Notes under the pieces: generated by a model
Databases searched by the model: none
Seen by the model: only the letters and a program-made list of their open reading frames with translations
Told to the model about the DNA's origin: nothing
DNA from: JABSOG01 sp041583135
Lineage (GTDB): Bacteria; Pseudomonadota; Gammaproteobacteria; Enterobacterales; Alteromonadaceae
Assembly: GCA_041583135.1 (NCBI GenBank)
Contig: JBFHGJ010000017.1
Location: 1 to 64,000, forward strand
Direction: 5' to 3'
Length of the DNA: 64,000 bases
Shown: one piece after another, positions 1 to 8,996 of the stretch
Layout: the number at the start of each line of letters is the position of its first letter
Position numbering within the stretch: the first letter of the stretch is position 1
Position numbers and translations under genes: made by a program

Positions 1-3000
1 CCCAAAGGATCAACATAACCCACCGGATTGCCAGATACATACCCATAGGTACTCATTCCTCCAGCTAAACCAATCGGATCTGATTGAATATATCGTCCAA
101 TTTCTGGGTCGTAGTAGCGGTGCCAATTGTAATGCAATCCGCTTTCTGCATCATAGTATTGCCCGGGGAAGCGGATATTGAAAGTGATTTGCTCACCGTT
201 ACCATCTGAGTTGATGGTCGCAAGACCAAATGGTGTATAGCTGGCTGACCAAACAACATTGCCACCCGTGTTGGTCAGTTTTGTCGGCGTGTTGAGATGG
301 TTGTTGTGGGCAAAATAGAGTTTGTCTTGAGGAGGTAAATCTTTAATGCGCACCAGCCGAATGCCATCGGCGCTGACTTTGCCTTGGCTGTCGTCTAAGC
401 TGATTGATTCACTACCTTGGCCGGTAAAGTCAAAATCACCAAGCCATTGCCATGGTTCACCATTTGAGGTTTGGTCGGCCAACACTGGTGTTACGTTACC
501 ATTGCTGTGAATCTGATTAGGGGCGCTGGTGGTGTTTTTTCTGTTGGCAAGCCATGCGCCATACATTTGATAGCGCCCACCGATTAGTGCCAGTGACCAA
601 CTAATACTTGAGTTTGTGTAGCCTGAGGCCATGCTGTGGGCGCCAAAAAATGCCTTGCGTGAAGCTTTTTGCGTCCATTGGCCGCTAACGGTTACATTGC
701 TACCGGCATCATCGAAGGTGAGGTCCTCAGGTGCTGGTTTTTGTCCAAGGTCGTTATGATATATCGCCAGCAATTGCCCATCAAAATAAACATATTCAAC
801 GGCAACCTGACCTTGTGCATTGGCCTCGGCAATCAATTGCCCTTGCAAGTCATAAAGGTAATAGCGCTCGCCATTGGTCGCATCAGTCTTCACCGTTCTT
901 TGACTTAAATAATTATACAGATAGTCGGTGTTCACCCCTAAATGACTGACTTGACTGAGCAGACCTGCCTCATTGTAATGCAATAGTGTCTCGCCTTTTT
1001 GTATCACCTCACCAGCGGCTGAGTAGCGATAGTCTGTATTGTTTGCACTGAGTAAATGGTGGCTATCTGTCGCGTAAGTGTAATTGTCTACCTGTCCGTC
1101 AGTTGCCTTACTAAGGCGATTTCCGATACCGTCATAATCGTAGTTTAAATTGCCGTATTGACCTTGTGCACTGATAAGGCGACTGGTCGGCGAATAGTTA
1201 AATTGTTGAGATTGGTTGGCTGTAATGTTGGCGATATTGCCATTGGCGGTGTAACTCAGGGTCATGTTCTCTATTGCGCCGCTAGATTTAGCCAGTAGAC
1301 GATAATCTTGGTTGAAGTTACGTTGCTCGACGATGCCATTGCCAAATTGCCAACGGCTGATAGGGCCAAAGGGTAAATAATCAATTTGACTTGCCAATAC
1401 CACGCTTTGCCCATGCTTGCTGCTGCTAATGTGATTTATCTGCGCTAGCTCATTCCGCGTGTAATCAATTTGTCTACCACTGGGATAGGTGAGTCCAATG
1501 AGTTGACCGGCGTCATTGTACTGGTATTTAACGCTAAAGGTGATGTCGTTGATGGTGGTTATCTGTACCGCTACTTGTCCTTGGGCATTATAGCCAAACT
1601 CGGTTCGGCCACTATTGTCAGTAACCGCGCTTAGCCGTCCAATGGCATAAGCACCTTGGTCATATTCAAATAGCCTATTGTTGGCGTTATCAGAAGCAAG
1701 GCGATTTAAAGCGTCATATTGATAGAGATAAACCTTTTGGCTTTCAACATGGGTCTTTTGTACAAGGTTGCCCGCATCGTCGTATTGATAGCGAAAGGTT
1801 TTGCTATCTGGACTGATGCTTTGCGTCAGTTCGCTAAAACCATTGTATTGGTATTGTGTGGTTTTACCGGTGGCGTCTTTGACTGTACTGAGGTCGGCCG
1901 CTTGATTGTAGCTATAGTGGGTGATTGCGCCTTGTTCATCTTGACTTTGCGTGAGCCGTCCCAAATCATCAAAGGTAAAATGACTTTGGCCACCTAAAGG
2001 GTCGGTTTGGCTTATCGGTTGATGATTGGCATCGAGTGTCAAAGCATACACTTCACCTGAACTGTTGGTGGTTGAAATCAGCTGACCAAACCCATCAAAC
2101 CCTTGATGGTATTGATGGGTGATAGTGCCTGTGGGGTCTTTGAGTTGCCGATGTAACAGGTTACCGGCATTGTCTCGGGTATATGCTATGTGGTTACCTT
2201 GATTATCGGAAATTGCCGTCAACCTTTTGGCGTCATCGTATTGATAGAATAGGCTATTGCCTTGAGCGAAATGCACCGCCTTAGTTAACCCGTTGGCGTA
2301 GTATTCGTAGCTGGTTGCACCTGCATTAATCTCCGTTGAGGTGAGCCAGCCTCTTGGGTTGTAGCTTAACTGTGTCGTCACCAAATTGGCGTCTTGAATG
2401 CTCAGGGGTCTACCAGCATCGTCAAACGCAATCACTTCAATGGTATGACCGAGCGCATTGATGGTTTTAGTGCGCCTGCCTTTGTCGTCATATTCAAACC
2501 GGATGATATCGGCAACATCTGTTCTTGGGCCATCGACGGCGGTCAGTAGATTTGCCGCGTTGTAACTGTATTGCCAGCGTCTGACTTTATAGGTGGTTCG
2601 GTCGGTGTGTTTTACCTCTGTCACATTGCCTTTGCTATCGTACAAAAAGCTGATGACCAACTTGGCGGTTACTGTGCTCTTTAGACGGCCACTGTTGCCC
2701 TCATAAGAGGTAAGCAGCCCCAATTCGTTCTTACTCCCGGCATTTTCATAGCGATAGGTCTGCTTACCCTCTCCATCTCTAACAAAAGTGGTTTTATTGC
2801 CGAGTCTATCGACCTGTTCAATCACGTAACCGTTGCTGTCATATTGGTACGACTCATCGGCAATGACGTTATCTTGTTGGTCCAAATATTCGATTTTTTC
2901 GACATTGACCCCAAATGATGTATCAAAGGTATATCGGCTTTTCTCACCTGTTGGCGCGGTATGCACAACTTGTTTATTCGGCAGGTATTCAATGGTGGTC

Positions 3001-5213
3001 TTATCTTGTCCATTACCATGATAGCTTTGCCATGCACGGCCTTTGTTGTCGTATCGCCAAGTGGCAAAGCGGACGCCATTTTCACTAAGGCCGGTTAACA
3101 TACCTCGGTTTTCTCCTGCCGCAGAAAAATCGGGTTCATCGTAATGATAGCTGCGGGTAGTGTTATCGGGGTAGAGCACTTGTATTAAACGATTATCGCT
3201 ATTGTAGCTATAACGAATGATGCCATCGGGGGTTGTAATGGAGGTCGGTTGGCCGGCCGCATTAAGGATTATGTCCAATCGATTGCCAAAGCGGTCAACG
3301 ATACTCACTTGAGGGTCGTTATAGTTGATAGTGATGGCGTTACCGGTCCCATCTATCGTTCTCACTAAGCGGCCGTTGCTATCAAATATTTCTTGTTGTT
3401 CTTTGGGTAGGGTCAAGACATATAGGCCATCGATGTTTGATAATTTATAACGTTTTGAGATCCTTGATTCAAATGCCGACTTCAGATAACCACAAGTAGT
3501 ACTAGCTTGTGAGCAGGTAAAACTATAACTGCGGCCATTACTGCGCTGCACGGTTACATCATTATCACTGCCCAACTGACTGAATCTAAGACTGACATCG
3601 GGCAATAAATCAAATCGCCATTGTGCAATAGAACTATTGTAATGACGCCTAACCGCCAATGATGGCGCATGAGCAAAGCTAAAATCGGTTTCACTTTGCT
3701 GCTTTACCCCTTTTCGCAGGTTTATTGGGTTACCGACCAGGCAGCTTGGTCCGGTGCCTTGCTCTGGGCAACTATTGGCTTCATCGGAGCACTTGAGCAA
3801 CATCCAACGAGAACCGTTTAAGCGGTTTGCAAAAGTCTCATTGGCATGAATACAGGCTTGCTCACCCAGTAGTTTGTTCAAGGTGATACTTGTGCCAAAC
3901 AGTAACTTGCCCCAAAGGTTGTCATAACCGTCGGCAATTGCGTCAGGTACGGGCTGACCTAAGTCTTGGTTACCTGTCAAATCAATATCCAAATCACTGT
4001 CATTGAGCAAACTGTAGTAATCAGCGGGCAACTCGCCTGAAAGGGAATTGTGGCTTAAGTTAAGTATTAAGCTTGAATTCGATGGCGCCAACAGCCCTTG
4101 CGGTAAAGTCCCTGTCAGTTGGTTATGTGCTAAATCAAGTTCCTGAATTTTGGGATTAGATAACACTTGAGCTAGGTTAGCTGGTATATCACCAGTTAAT
4201 TGATTATTGGCCAGATTCAAATAAAAATCAGTTGGGCGCGTCGCGAGTTTGGCAAAAAGCCCTTGTACGTTGACGTTCAACTGATTGTTCGACAGGTTCA
4301 GTGACACTAGGGCTGGCATTGCAGAAATATCAATGGCGATATCACTAAGTTGATTATCGCTGGCGTTAAGCCAATACATGTTCTGCGCTTGCATTAAGCT
4401 TGTGGGGAGTGCACCGGTTAACTGGTTTTGACTGATGTCCAGCCTGCTCAACTGTGTCTGATTAAACGATGCGTGAAAACTGCCGCTGAACTGATTTTTT
4501 GCCAGCAAAATCCATTGCAACAGAGTGCCAGATAAGTCAGGTAACGCACCACTTAATTGGTTGTTACTGAGATTTAATACCATCAATTTAGACAAATTGT
4601 TTAAGCTGGCAGGGACGTTACCAGTCAAATAAATCGTACTGGATAAGTCAATTGTTCTTAAATCCGACAGACTGCCAAGATAGGCCGGTATCTCGCCACG
4701 TAGGCGCACACCGCTTAACCGCAGCGACAACAGTTGAGAAAAGCCACTTAAGTCAGGAAAGGTGCTATCGAGTTGATAGTTAGTCTGCAAATTTAGGTAT
4801 CGAATATCGATGAGCGATTTGAAACTGGCAGGAATTGTGCCGACGAGGTTGTTATTCGATAGGTTCAGTTCATCAATTTTGGCGCTGCCATCTTGGTATA
4901 GACCACCACAGGTAACACCATACCAGCGGCATACCGCGTCGGGCGTCGATACATCTAACCAGTTGGTGTTGTTTTTCCAGTTATCGCCGCCGGTCGCATG
5001 ATAAAAATCGACCAATGCCTGCACCTGAGCATCACCTGATAAGCTTGCCGATAAATGAGGTTGCACGCGAGCATTGGGCTTTAGCTCGGTTTTAAGCTGT
5101 CGCTCGATTTGATCCATAAAGGCATTGAGTAATTGCTGTTGCGTTGTGGCGTCTTTGGCGGCAACACATGCGCTTATTGTGAGCAGTAAAAACCATAAAA
5201 CAGAGCGTATCAT
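1..5213 (-). CDS. LRR-RHS repeat protein, exported; C-terminus outside window
   Basis: This frame stays open for about 1737 codons from ATG at 5213 to the window edge, so the gene is partial at its 3' end. Residues 1-19 look like an export signal; I-S-A-C at 13-16 fits a lipobox, so the protein may be a lipoprotein. Residues about 45-430 are plant-type leucine-rich repeats, opening with a cap containing ATGGDNW and CRWYGVTC and continuing with NLSNNNLVGTIP-type units. At about residue 494, GNPINLRKG marks the RHS entry domain (DUF6531 type). Long YD repeats follow (e.g. YQYDSNGY near 2850). The conserved RHS core YYDPEIGRYIQSDPIGLAGG starts near residue 1700, and DPLG sits at the window edge. 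In RHS/polymorphic-toxin proteins the variable toxin tip follows this core, so its activity and any immunity gene cannot be read here. A start RBS (AAGG, 7 bases upstream) and a consensus promoter precede it. Confidence 0.88.
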   Translation of the reverse strand, partial: MIRSVLWFLLLTISACVAAKDATTQQQLLNAFMDQIERQLKTELKPNARVQPHLSASLSGDAQVQALVDFYHATGGDNWKNNTNWLDVSTPDAVCRWYGVTCGGLYQDGSAKIDELNLSNNNLVGTIPASFKSLIDIRYLNLQTNYQLDSTFPDLSGFSQLLSLRLSGVRLRGEIPAYLGSLSDLRTIDLSSTIYLTGNVPASLNNLSKLMVLNLSNNQLSGALPDLSGTLLQWILLAKNQFSGSFHASFNQTQLSRLDISQNQLTGALPTSLMQAQNMYWLNASDNQLSDIAIDISAMPALVSLNLSNNQLNVNVQGLFAKLATRPTDFYLNLANNQLTGDIPANLAQVLSNPKIQELDLAHNQLTGTLPQGLLAPSNSSLILNLSHNSLSGELPADYYSLLNDSDLDIDLTGNQDLGQPVPDAIADGYDNLWGKLLFGTSITLNKLLGEQACIHANETFANRLNGSRWMLLKCSDEANSCPEQGTGPSCLVGNPINLRKGVKQQSETDFSFAHAPSLAVRRHYNSSIAQWRFDLLPDVSLRFSQLGSDNDVTVQRSNGRSYSFTCSQASTTCGYLKSAFESRISKRYKLSNIDGLYVLTLPKEQQEIFDSNGRLVRTIDGTGNAITINYNDPQVSIVDRFGNRLDIILNAAGQPTSITTPDGIIRYSYNSDNRLIQVLYPDNTTRSYHYDEPDFSAAGENRGMLTGLSENGVRFATWRYDNKGRAWQSYHGNGQDKTTIEYLPNKQVVHTAPTGEKSRYTFDTSFGVNVEKIEYLDQQDNVIADESYQYDSNGYVIEQVDRLGNKTTFVRDGEGKQTYRYENAGSKNELGLLTSYEGNSGRLKSTVTAKLVISFLYDSKGNVTEVKHTDRTTYKVRRWQYSYNAANLLTAVDGPRTDVADIIRFEYDDKGRRTKTINALGHTIEVIAFDDAGRPLSIQDANLVTTQLSYNPRGWLTSTEINAGATSYEYYANGLTKAVHFAQGNSLFYQYDDAKRLTAISDNQGNHIAYTRDNAGNLLHRQLKDPTGTITHQYHQGFDGFGQLISTTNSSGEVYALTLDANHQPISQTDPLGGQSHFTFDDLGRLTQSQDEQGAITHYSYNQAADLSTVKDATGKTTQYQYNGFSELTQSISPDSKTFRYQYDDAGNLVQKTHVESQKVYLYQYDALNRLASDNANNRLFEYDQGAYAIGRLSAVTDNSGRTEFGYNAQGQVAVQITTINDITFSVKYQYNDAGQLIGLTYPSGRQIDYTRNELAQINHISSSKHGQSVVLASQIDYLPFGPISRWQFGNGIVEQRNFNQDYRLLAKSSGAIENMTLSYTANGNIANITANQSQQFNYSPTSRLISAQGQYGNLNYDYDGIGNRLSKATDGQVDNYTYATDSHHLLSANNTDYRYSAAGEVIQKGETLLHYNEAGLLSQVSHLGVNTDYLYNYLSQRTVKTDATNGERYYLYDLQGQLIAEANAQGQVAVEYVYFDGQLLAIYHNDLGQKPAPEDLTFDDAGSNVTVSGQWTQKASRKAFFGAHSMASGYTNSSISWSLALIGGRYQMYGAWLANRKNTTSAPNQIHSNGNVTPVLADQTSNGEPWQWLGDFDFTGQGSESISLDDSQGKVSADGIRLVRIKDLPPQDKLYFAHNNHLNTPTKLTNTGGNVVWSASYTPFGLATINSDGNGEQITFNIRFPGQYYDAESGLHYNWHRYYDPEIGRYIQSDPIGLAGGMSTYGYVSGNPVGYVDPL

Positions 5214-5247
5214 TTGATACCTTAATTATTGTTGTTAAATTGGGTGC

Positions 5248-5276
5248 ATAGTAGTTGCTTTGTATTACGATGTCAA
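5248..5276 (-). promoter_or_regulatory. Sigma-70 promoter of the LRR-RHS gene
   Basis: On the minus strand there is a perfect -35 TTGACA (5276-5271), exactly 17 bases, then -10 TACTAT (5253-5248). It ends 34 bases before the ATG of the RHS gene. It lies in the 391-base gap between that gene and moaA. The gap also holds a NarL-type site and a candidate riboswitch, described separately. Confidence 0.7.
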
Positions 5277-5411
5277 CATTGATGAGACAAGCTGATAAGA
5301 TCACCAAGAGTTTCATGAGCGCCTTTCCAAAGTCGCTGTTGAAATACCGCTGCAAAAGTCATCTTCAAAGGTCAACATGCCCTTACACTCATGGACAAAT
5401 TGGCGTTTCTA

Positions 5412-5427
5412 TATCCCTTAATGAGTA
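5412..5427. promoter_or_regulatory. Candidate NarL/NarP 7-2-7 site upstream of moaA
   Basis: TATCCCT-TA-ATGAGTA is an inverted pair of NarL heptamers with 2-base spacing. The right half fits the complement of TACYNMT fully and the left half has one mismatch. It lies about 180 bases upstream of the moaA ATG. Similar sites with the same TA spacer occur before narK and narG in this window, which supports it. Confidence 0.5.
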
Positions 5428-5486
5428 GTGTTTCTATCCCCTAGGCTCAATTTTATTTTCTTGAAATCGGTTTATGATGGTTCGAA

Positions 5487-5592
5487 GTGTTAACTCCGAG
5501 CTAACAAACCTAACGTCGATAGTGATCATGGTTCTTTAGCCGCAGCCATTTTGCTGCCGGGTATCAATAGAAATGTTGTTACCTCCCGCATT
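5487..5592 (+). promoter_or_regulatory. Candidate molybdenum-cofactor (Moco) riboswitch in the moaA leader
   Basis: The moaA leader contains ACTCCGAGC (about 5492-5500) and a hairpin GCAGC-CATTTT-GCTGC. This is followed by CGGGTA and, about 15 bases later, TTACCTCCCGC, so that CGGG and CCCG can pair across GTA/TAC. From memory of the family, CTCCG and GGGTA...ACCTCCC blocks resemble the Moco RNA motif found before moaA in E. coli and other proteobacteria. The last helix ends just before the GGAAAGG ribosome site, so it could control translation. The boundaries are estimates and no covariance search was run. Confidence 0.5.
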
Positions 5593-5604
5593 TGGAAAGG
5601 TGTT

Positions 5605-6591
5605 ATGTTACAAAGTCCTATTTTATCCGATGGCTTCGGTCGCAGATTTGAATACCTGCGCCTATCTATTACCGACCTGTGTAATTTTCGCTGCAATTAT
5701 TGCTTGCCCGATGGGGTCGATTGTTCTGAGAAAAAGTCCTATTTAACCAGACAAGAGATCGCAACATTGGTGTCTGCTTTTGCACAGTTAGGCACAAAGA
5801 AGGTGCGCATCACCGGTGGCGAGCCTGCCTTGCGCAAAGACTTGGCCGAGGTCATTTCAATCTGTTCAAATACGCCGGGAATACAGCAAGTTGCCCTCAC
5901 GACCAATGGTTTTAACTTACACAATAAAATCGCCAGTTGGTATGACGCTGGATTAACTCAACTCAATGTCAGCCTCGATAGTTTAGACCCGAGATTGTTC
6001 AATGCCATTACAGGCCACGACAAGCTGGAAAAGGTCATGCTTGGCATTGAACGGGCGGCTCAGTTGGGACTTAAGCAGGTTAAGCTCAACGCCGTTTTAT
6101 TGAACACTTTCAACTATCACCAGTTCGACGATTATTTGCAGTGGTTGAAAAATAAGCCGGTGACTGCCAGATTCATCGAGCTGATGGAAACCGGCGACAA
6201 TAAGGCCTTCTTTAAACAGAATCATGTGTCGGGTGAGGCAATTAAACATCGCCTGATAAACCAAGGCTGGACGCAGATCATTCGTGACAAACTGGCAGGT
6301 CCGGCACAGGAGTTTTATCACCCTGATTACGCTGGCAGAGTGGGGTTGATCATGCCTTATAGTAAAGACTTTTGTCAGTCGTGCAATCGCCTGCGGGTTT
6401 CATCGACAGGTCAACTGCACCTGTGTCTTTTTGCCGATCAGGGTATTGATTTGCGCCCGGCACTTAGACAAGGCAATGTCAGTGAAGTGTGTGATGTTAT
6501 TGTTGCCGCAATGTCGAATAAGGCGGTTAGTCATGAGTTGCAAAATCATTTCACCGGCGCGACCAAGCAACTGGCCGGTTTAGGTGGTTAA
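5605..6591 (+). CDS. moaA: GTP 3',8-cyclase MoaA
   Basis: Radical-SAM enzyme for the first step of molybdenum cofactor synthesis, converting GTP to 3',8-cyclo-7,8-dihydro-GTP, which MoaC then uses. The 328-residue protein has the SAM cluster motif C26-x3-C30-x2-C33 and the second cluster ligands C257, C260 and C274. It ends in Gly-Gly, the C-terminal pair needed for activity in the family. I place the start at ATG 5605, with GGAAAGG just upstream, because the family begins close to the FEYLRLSITDLCNFRC stretch. An upstream TTG at 5551 would put coding sequence over the leader structure. First gene of moaA-mobA-moaBCDE; it overlaps mobA by 8 bases. Confidence 0.95.
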   Translation: MLQSPILSDGFGRRFEYLRLSITDLCNFRCNYCLPDGVDCSEKKSYLTRQEIATLVSAFAQLGTKKVRITGGEPALRKDLAEVISICSNTPGIQQVALTTNGFNLHNKIASWYDAGLTQLNVSLDSLDPRLFNAITGHDKLEKVMLGIERAAQLGLKQVKLNAVLLNTFNYHQFDDYLQWLKNKPVTARFIELMETGDNKAFFKQNHVSGEAIKHRLINQGWTQIIRDKLAGPAQEFYHPDYAGRVGLIMPYSKDFCQSCNRLRVSSTGQLHLCLFADQGIDLRPALRQGNVSEVCDVIVAAMSNKAVSHELQNHFTGATKQLAGLGG

Positions 6592-7159
6592 AGTGGCAAC
6601 GGGCAACGATTTTGTTGGGTTGGTATTGGCAGGCGGCAAGTCCAGTAGAATGGGCGAGGATAAGGCTTGTTTGGTCTTAGATGGCAAAACCATGCTGCAA
6701 CGCAGTGTTGAGTTGTTGCAGTCGCTCGGCGCACAGGAGGTCTTTGTCAGCCGCAATGAGTTCGTCACCGATTATTTGCCGGATATTTATCCGGGAATGG
6801 GGCCTTTGGGTGGTATTCATGCGGCACTATTTGAAACCGAGTTACCCATTGTCATTATTCCGGTCGATATGCCGCTACTCGACAAATGCTCGCTTCAACC
6901 TATTGTGTCGGCAGGTCTGGCGTCACAGACGCCTTGTTGCTATCAAGATCACCCACTGCCGCTGTTTTTGCCCAATAGATGGGCCTTTTCGATATTTCTC
7001 GAACAACGATTAAGTCAGCCAAAAGGCGACAAGTCGCAAATGTCCATTCGAGCTTTTTTGCGCCACTTCGGTACTTTGCAGCTAACGCCAAGTGACGACT
7101 ATAAGCTGGCAAATGCCAACACACCAAAGCAATGGCAGTATTGCACTCAGCAATGCTGA
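6584..7159 (+). CDS. mobA: Molybdenum cofactor guanylyltransferase MobA
   Basis: Attaches GMP from GTP to Mo-molybdopterin to give the bis-MGD cofactor used by NarG-type enzymes. The 191-residue protein opens with the nucleotide-binding motif LAGGKSSRMGEDK (residues about 15-27). It also carries the GMGPLGGIHAAL and VDMPLL segments of the nucleotidyltransferase fold. The GTG start at 6584 overlaps the end of moaA, implying translational coupling. Length is normal (E. coli about 194). Its position inside the moa operon, instead of with mobB, fits a cluster dedicated to a bis-MGD nitrate reductase. Confidence 0.93.
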   Translation: MVKVATGNDFVGLVLAGGKSSRMGEDKACLVLDGKTMLQRSVELLQSLGAQEVFVSRNEFVTDYLPDIYPGMGPLGGIHAALFETELPIVIIPVDMPLLDKCSLQPIVSAGLASQTPCCYQDHPLPLFLPNRWAFSIFLEQRLSQPKGDKSQMSIRAFLRHFGTLQLTPSDDYKLANANTPKQWQYCTQQC

Positions 7160-7200
7160 CGAATGACAATTTCAACGCTTGTGAATGAAAGGTAAGTATT

Positions 7201-7740
7201 ATGGCTCACAATCATATCAGGGAATTTTTGCCGCTCAATATCGCGGTGTTGACGGTTTCCGATACCCGAGATGAATCAACAGATACCTCAGGGGGTTATC
7301 TTGTAACGGCCTTACAACAGGCCGGGCATGTTCTGGCGGATAAACAAATCGTTAAGGACGACATTTATCAAATGCGGGCAGTCGTATCAAATTGGATTGC
7401 CTCAGCGCAGATCCAAGCGGTGCTCATTACTGGTGGCACCGGTTTTACCGAAAGAGATTCGACGCCGGAAGCCATCGACCCATTGTTCGACAAGCGGGTC
7501 GAAGGGTTTGGCGAGTTGTTTCGTCATATCTCTTATAACGAAATAGGCACCTCTACTGTACAGTCTCGCGCTGTGGCAGGACTTGCCAATGGTACGGTCA
7601 TATTTTGTATGCCGGGTTCGACAGGTGCGTGCAAAACGGGTTGGTCAATCATTGAATCACAATTGGATGCTTCCCATCGTCCGTGCAATTTTGTGCCGCA
7701 CTTGGCGGCGGCACAAAGTCACTGCGAAAGCCGAGGATAA
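7201..7740 (+). CDS. moaB: Molybdenum cofactor biosynthesis protein MoaB
   Basis: MoaB/MogA-fold protein of about 179 residues. The fold shows as LNIAVLTVSDTRD near the N-terminus, ITGGTGFTERDSTPEA in the middle (molybdopterin-binding loop) and MPGSTGACKTGW near the end. MogA and related proteins adenylylate molybdopterin before MoeA inserts molybdate. No mogA is present in this window, so MoaB may do this step here; that is an inference, since E. coli MoaB is not essential. ATG at 7201 has AAAGG upstream. The stop codon touches the moaC start. Confidence 0.9.
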   Translation: MAHNHIREFLPLNIAVLTVSDTRDESTDTSGGYLVTALQQAGHVLADKQIVKDDIYQMRAVVSNWIASAQIQAVLITGGTGFTERDSTPEAIDPLFDKRVEGFGELFRHISYNEIGTSTVQSRAVAGLANGTVIFCMPGSTGACKTGWSIIESQLDASHRPCNFVPHLAAAQSHCESRG

Positions 7741-7742
7741 TG

Positions 7743-8249
7743 ATGACAACATTCACGCATATCAATCAAGCGGGTGAAGCCAATATGGTTGACGTGACAG
7801 ACAAGTCGTCAACGGTGAGAGTGGCTGTGGCTCAAGGATTTATCACCATGTCGCCACAGACGATTGATGAGGTGGTGGATCAGGCTAACAAAAAAGGCGA
7901 TGTCATTTCTACTGCGCGGATAGCGGGGATCATGGCCGCGAAGAAATGCGCGGAGTTGATCCCTTTGTGTCACCCTTTGGCGTTAACAAAGGTTGAATTG
8001 ACGTTTGATATTCAGCCACAGTCACACCAGATCCGAATTCAGGCAATGTGTAAGCTGACAGGACAGACTGGTGTTGAAATGGAAGCGTTGACGGCGGTTA
8101 GTGTGGCTGCGCTGACATTGTTTGATATGTGTAAAGCGTCTGATCCGGCGATGTGTATACACAATATTACTGTGCTGGAAAAACAGGGAGGAAAGTCAGG
8201 ACAATGGAAAAATCAAAATGTGTTAGAACCATCTTGTAGGGAGGTATGA
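7743..8249 (+). CDS. moaC: Cyclic pyranopterin monophosphate synthase MoaC
   Basis: Converts the MoaA product to cyclic pyranopterin monophosphate. The protein is 168 residues, begins FTHINQAGEANMVDV as in E. coli MoaC, and contains the conserved IAGIMAAKKCAELIPLCHPL stretch. That stretch and the following GVEMEALTAVSVAALTLFDM segment form the active-site pocket. Start ATG is 7743 (7740 is an equivalent alternative); both overlap or touch the moaB stop at 7738-7740. Second enzyme of the pathway, in operon with the other moa genes. Confidence 0.94.
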   Translation: MTTFTHINQAGEANMVDVTDKSSTVRVAVAQGFITMSPQTIDEVVDQANKKGDVISTARIAGIMAAKKCAELIPLCHPLALTKVELTFDIQPQSHQIRIQAMCKLTGQTGVEMEALTAVSVAALTLFDMCKASDPAMCIHNITVLEKQGGKSGQWKNQNVLEPSCREV

Positions 8250-8250
8250 A

Positions 8251-8499
8251 ATGGTTAAAATTTTATTTTTTGCCCAGTTAAAAGAAAGGTTGGGTTGTAG
8301 CGAATATAACCTAGACATTAACTCAAGCGTCAGTATTCGCTGGTTGCGAGAGCAGTTGGCCAATCAAGATGACAATTGGCATGATTGCCTACAAAGCGGA
8401 TATTTGCTGATGGCGGTCAATCAAGAACTTGCCGATGAGAATACTCAGGTCAACGATGGCGATGAAGTGGCGTTCTTTCCACCGGTAACAGGCGGGTAA
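8251..8499 (+). CDS. moaD: Molybdopterin synthase sulfur carrier MoaD
   Basis: Ubiquitin-fold sulfur carrier, 82 residues, the small subunit of molybdopterin synthase. It ends in PPVTGG; the terminal Gly-Gly is adenylylated and then thiocarboxylated (by MoeB and a sulfurtransferase in the family) and donates sulfur to the MoaE active site. It starts one base after the moaC stop and is followed after 4 bases by moaE, so the pair is probably translated in fixed ratio. No moeB is present in this window. Confidence 0.95.
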   Translation: MVKILFFAQLKERLGCSEYNLDINSSVSIRWLREQLANQDDNWHDCLQSGYLLMAVNQELADENTQVNDGDEVAFFPPVTGG

Positions 8500-8503
8500 T
8501 GGG

Positions 8504-8965
8504 ATGATCTCTGTACAATATCACGATTTTGATTTTGCTCAGGAATACCAGTCGCTCATCGATGACAATTCAGCCGATGGTGCCGTGGTTTGTTTTGTCG
8601 GTTTAGTGCGTGACTTTAATCAAGGCAATATGGTTCATGGATTATCGTTAGAGCATTATCCGGGCATGACGGAAAAAGCCTTGTTGGAGATTGTGAACCA
8701 AGCGCAACAAAGATGGCCACTGGGCAGAGTCAAAGTCATTCATCGCATTGGCGATTTAGATTTAGGGGATCAAATCGTTTTTGTCGGGGTGACGAGCTGT
8801 CATCGCGAAGCGGCCTTTGAAGCCAATCAATTCATTATGGACTTTCTCAAAAACCGCGCGCCTTTTTGGAAAAAAGAACGGACGCCAAATGGTGCTCGCT
8901 GGGTCGAAGCACAAGAGAAAGACCAACAAGCCCAGCGTCGTTGGGAAACCGCAAGCAAAGCATAA
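8504..8965 (+). CDS. moaE: Molybdopterin synthase catalytic subunit MoaE
   Basis: Large subunit of molybdopterin synthase, 153 residues (E. coli 150). It converts cyclic pyranopterin monophosphate to molybdopterin with sulfur from MoaD. Recognisable family segments are GAVVCFVGLVRDFNQG near residue 27, LEHYPGMTEKAL near 50, and the conserved basic stretch FLKNRAPFWKKE near 110-121 that contains active-site lysines. Last gene of the moa operon. A bidirectional terminator separates it from convergent moeA. Confidence 0.95.
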   Translation: MISVQYHDFDFAQEYQSLIDDNSADGAVVCFVGLVRDFNQGNMVHGLSLEHYPGMTEKALLEIVNQAQQRWPLGRVKVIHRIGDLDLGDQIVFVGVTSCHREAAFEANQFIMDFLKNRAPFWKKERTPNGARWVEAQEKDQQAQRRWETASKA

Positions 8966-8989
8966 GAATGGCCCCAATGGGCCATTCTT
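8964..8989. terminator. Bidirectional terminator between moaE and moeA
   Basis: A perfect 11-base stem (AAGAATGGCCC with its complement) around a 4-base CAAT loop lies immediately after moaE and just beyond the moeA stop. A/T ends on both sides allow it to act for both convergent operons. Confidence 0.75.
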
Positions 8990-8996
8990 AACCCGG

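Noticed and set aside
1..3450. Repeated short patterns that could be read as a repeat array
   Set aside because: They are the coding YD repeats of the RHS protein; spacing and sequence vary as in protein repeats, not as in CRISPR.
5092..5355. An 87-codon minus-strand reading frame over the start of the RHS gene
   Set aside because: It overlaps the real signal-peptide region in another frame and spans the promoter; no ribosome site or family.
5551..5604. TTG 5551 as an earlier moaA start
   Set aside because: It would place coding sequence over the structured leader; ATG 5605 has a ribosome site and matches family length.
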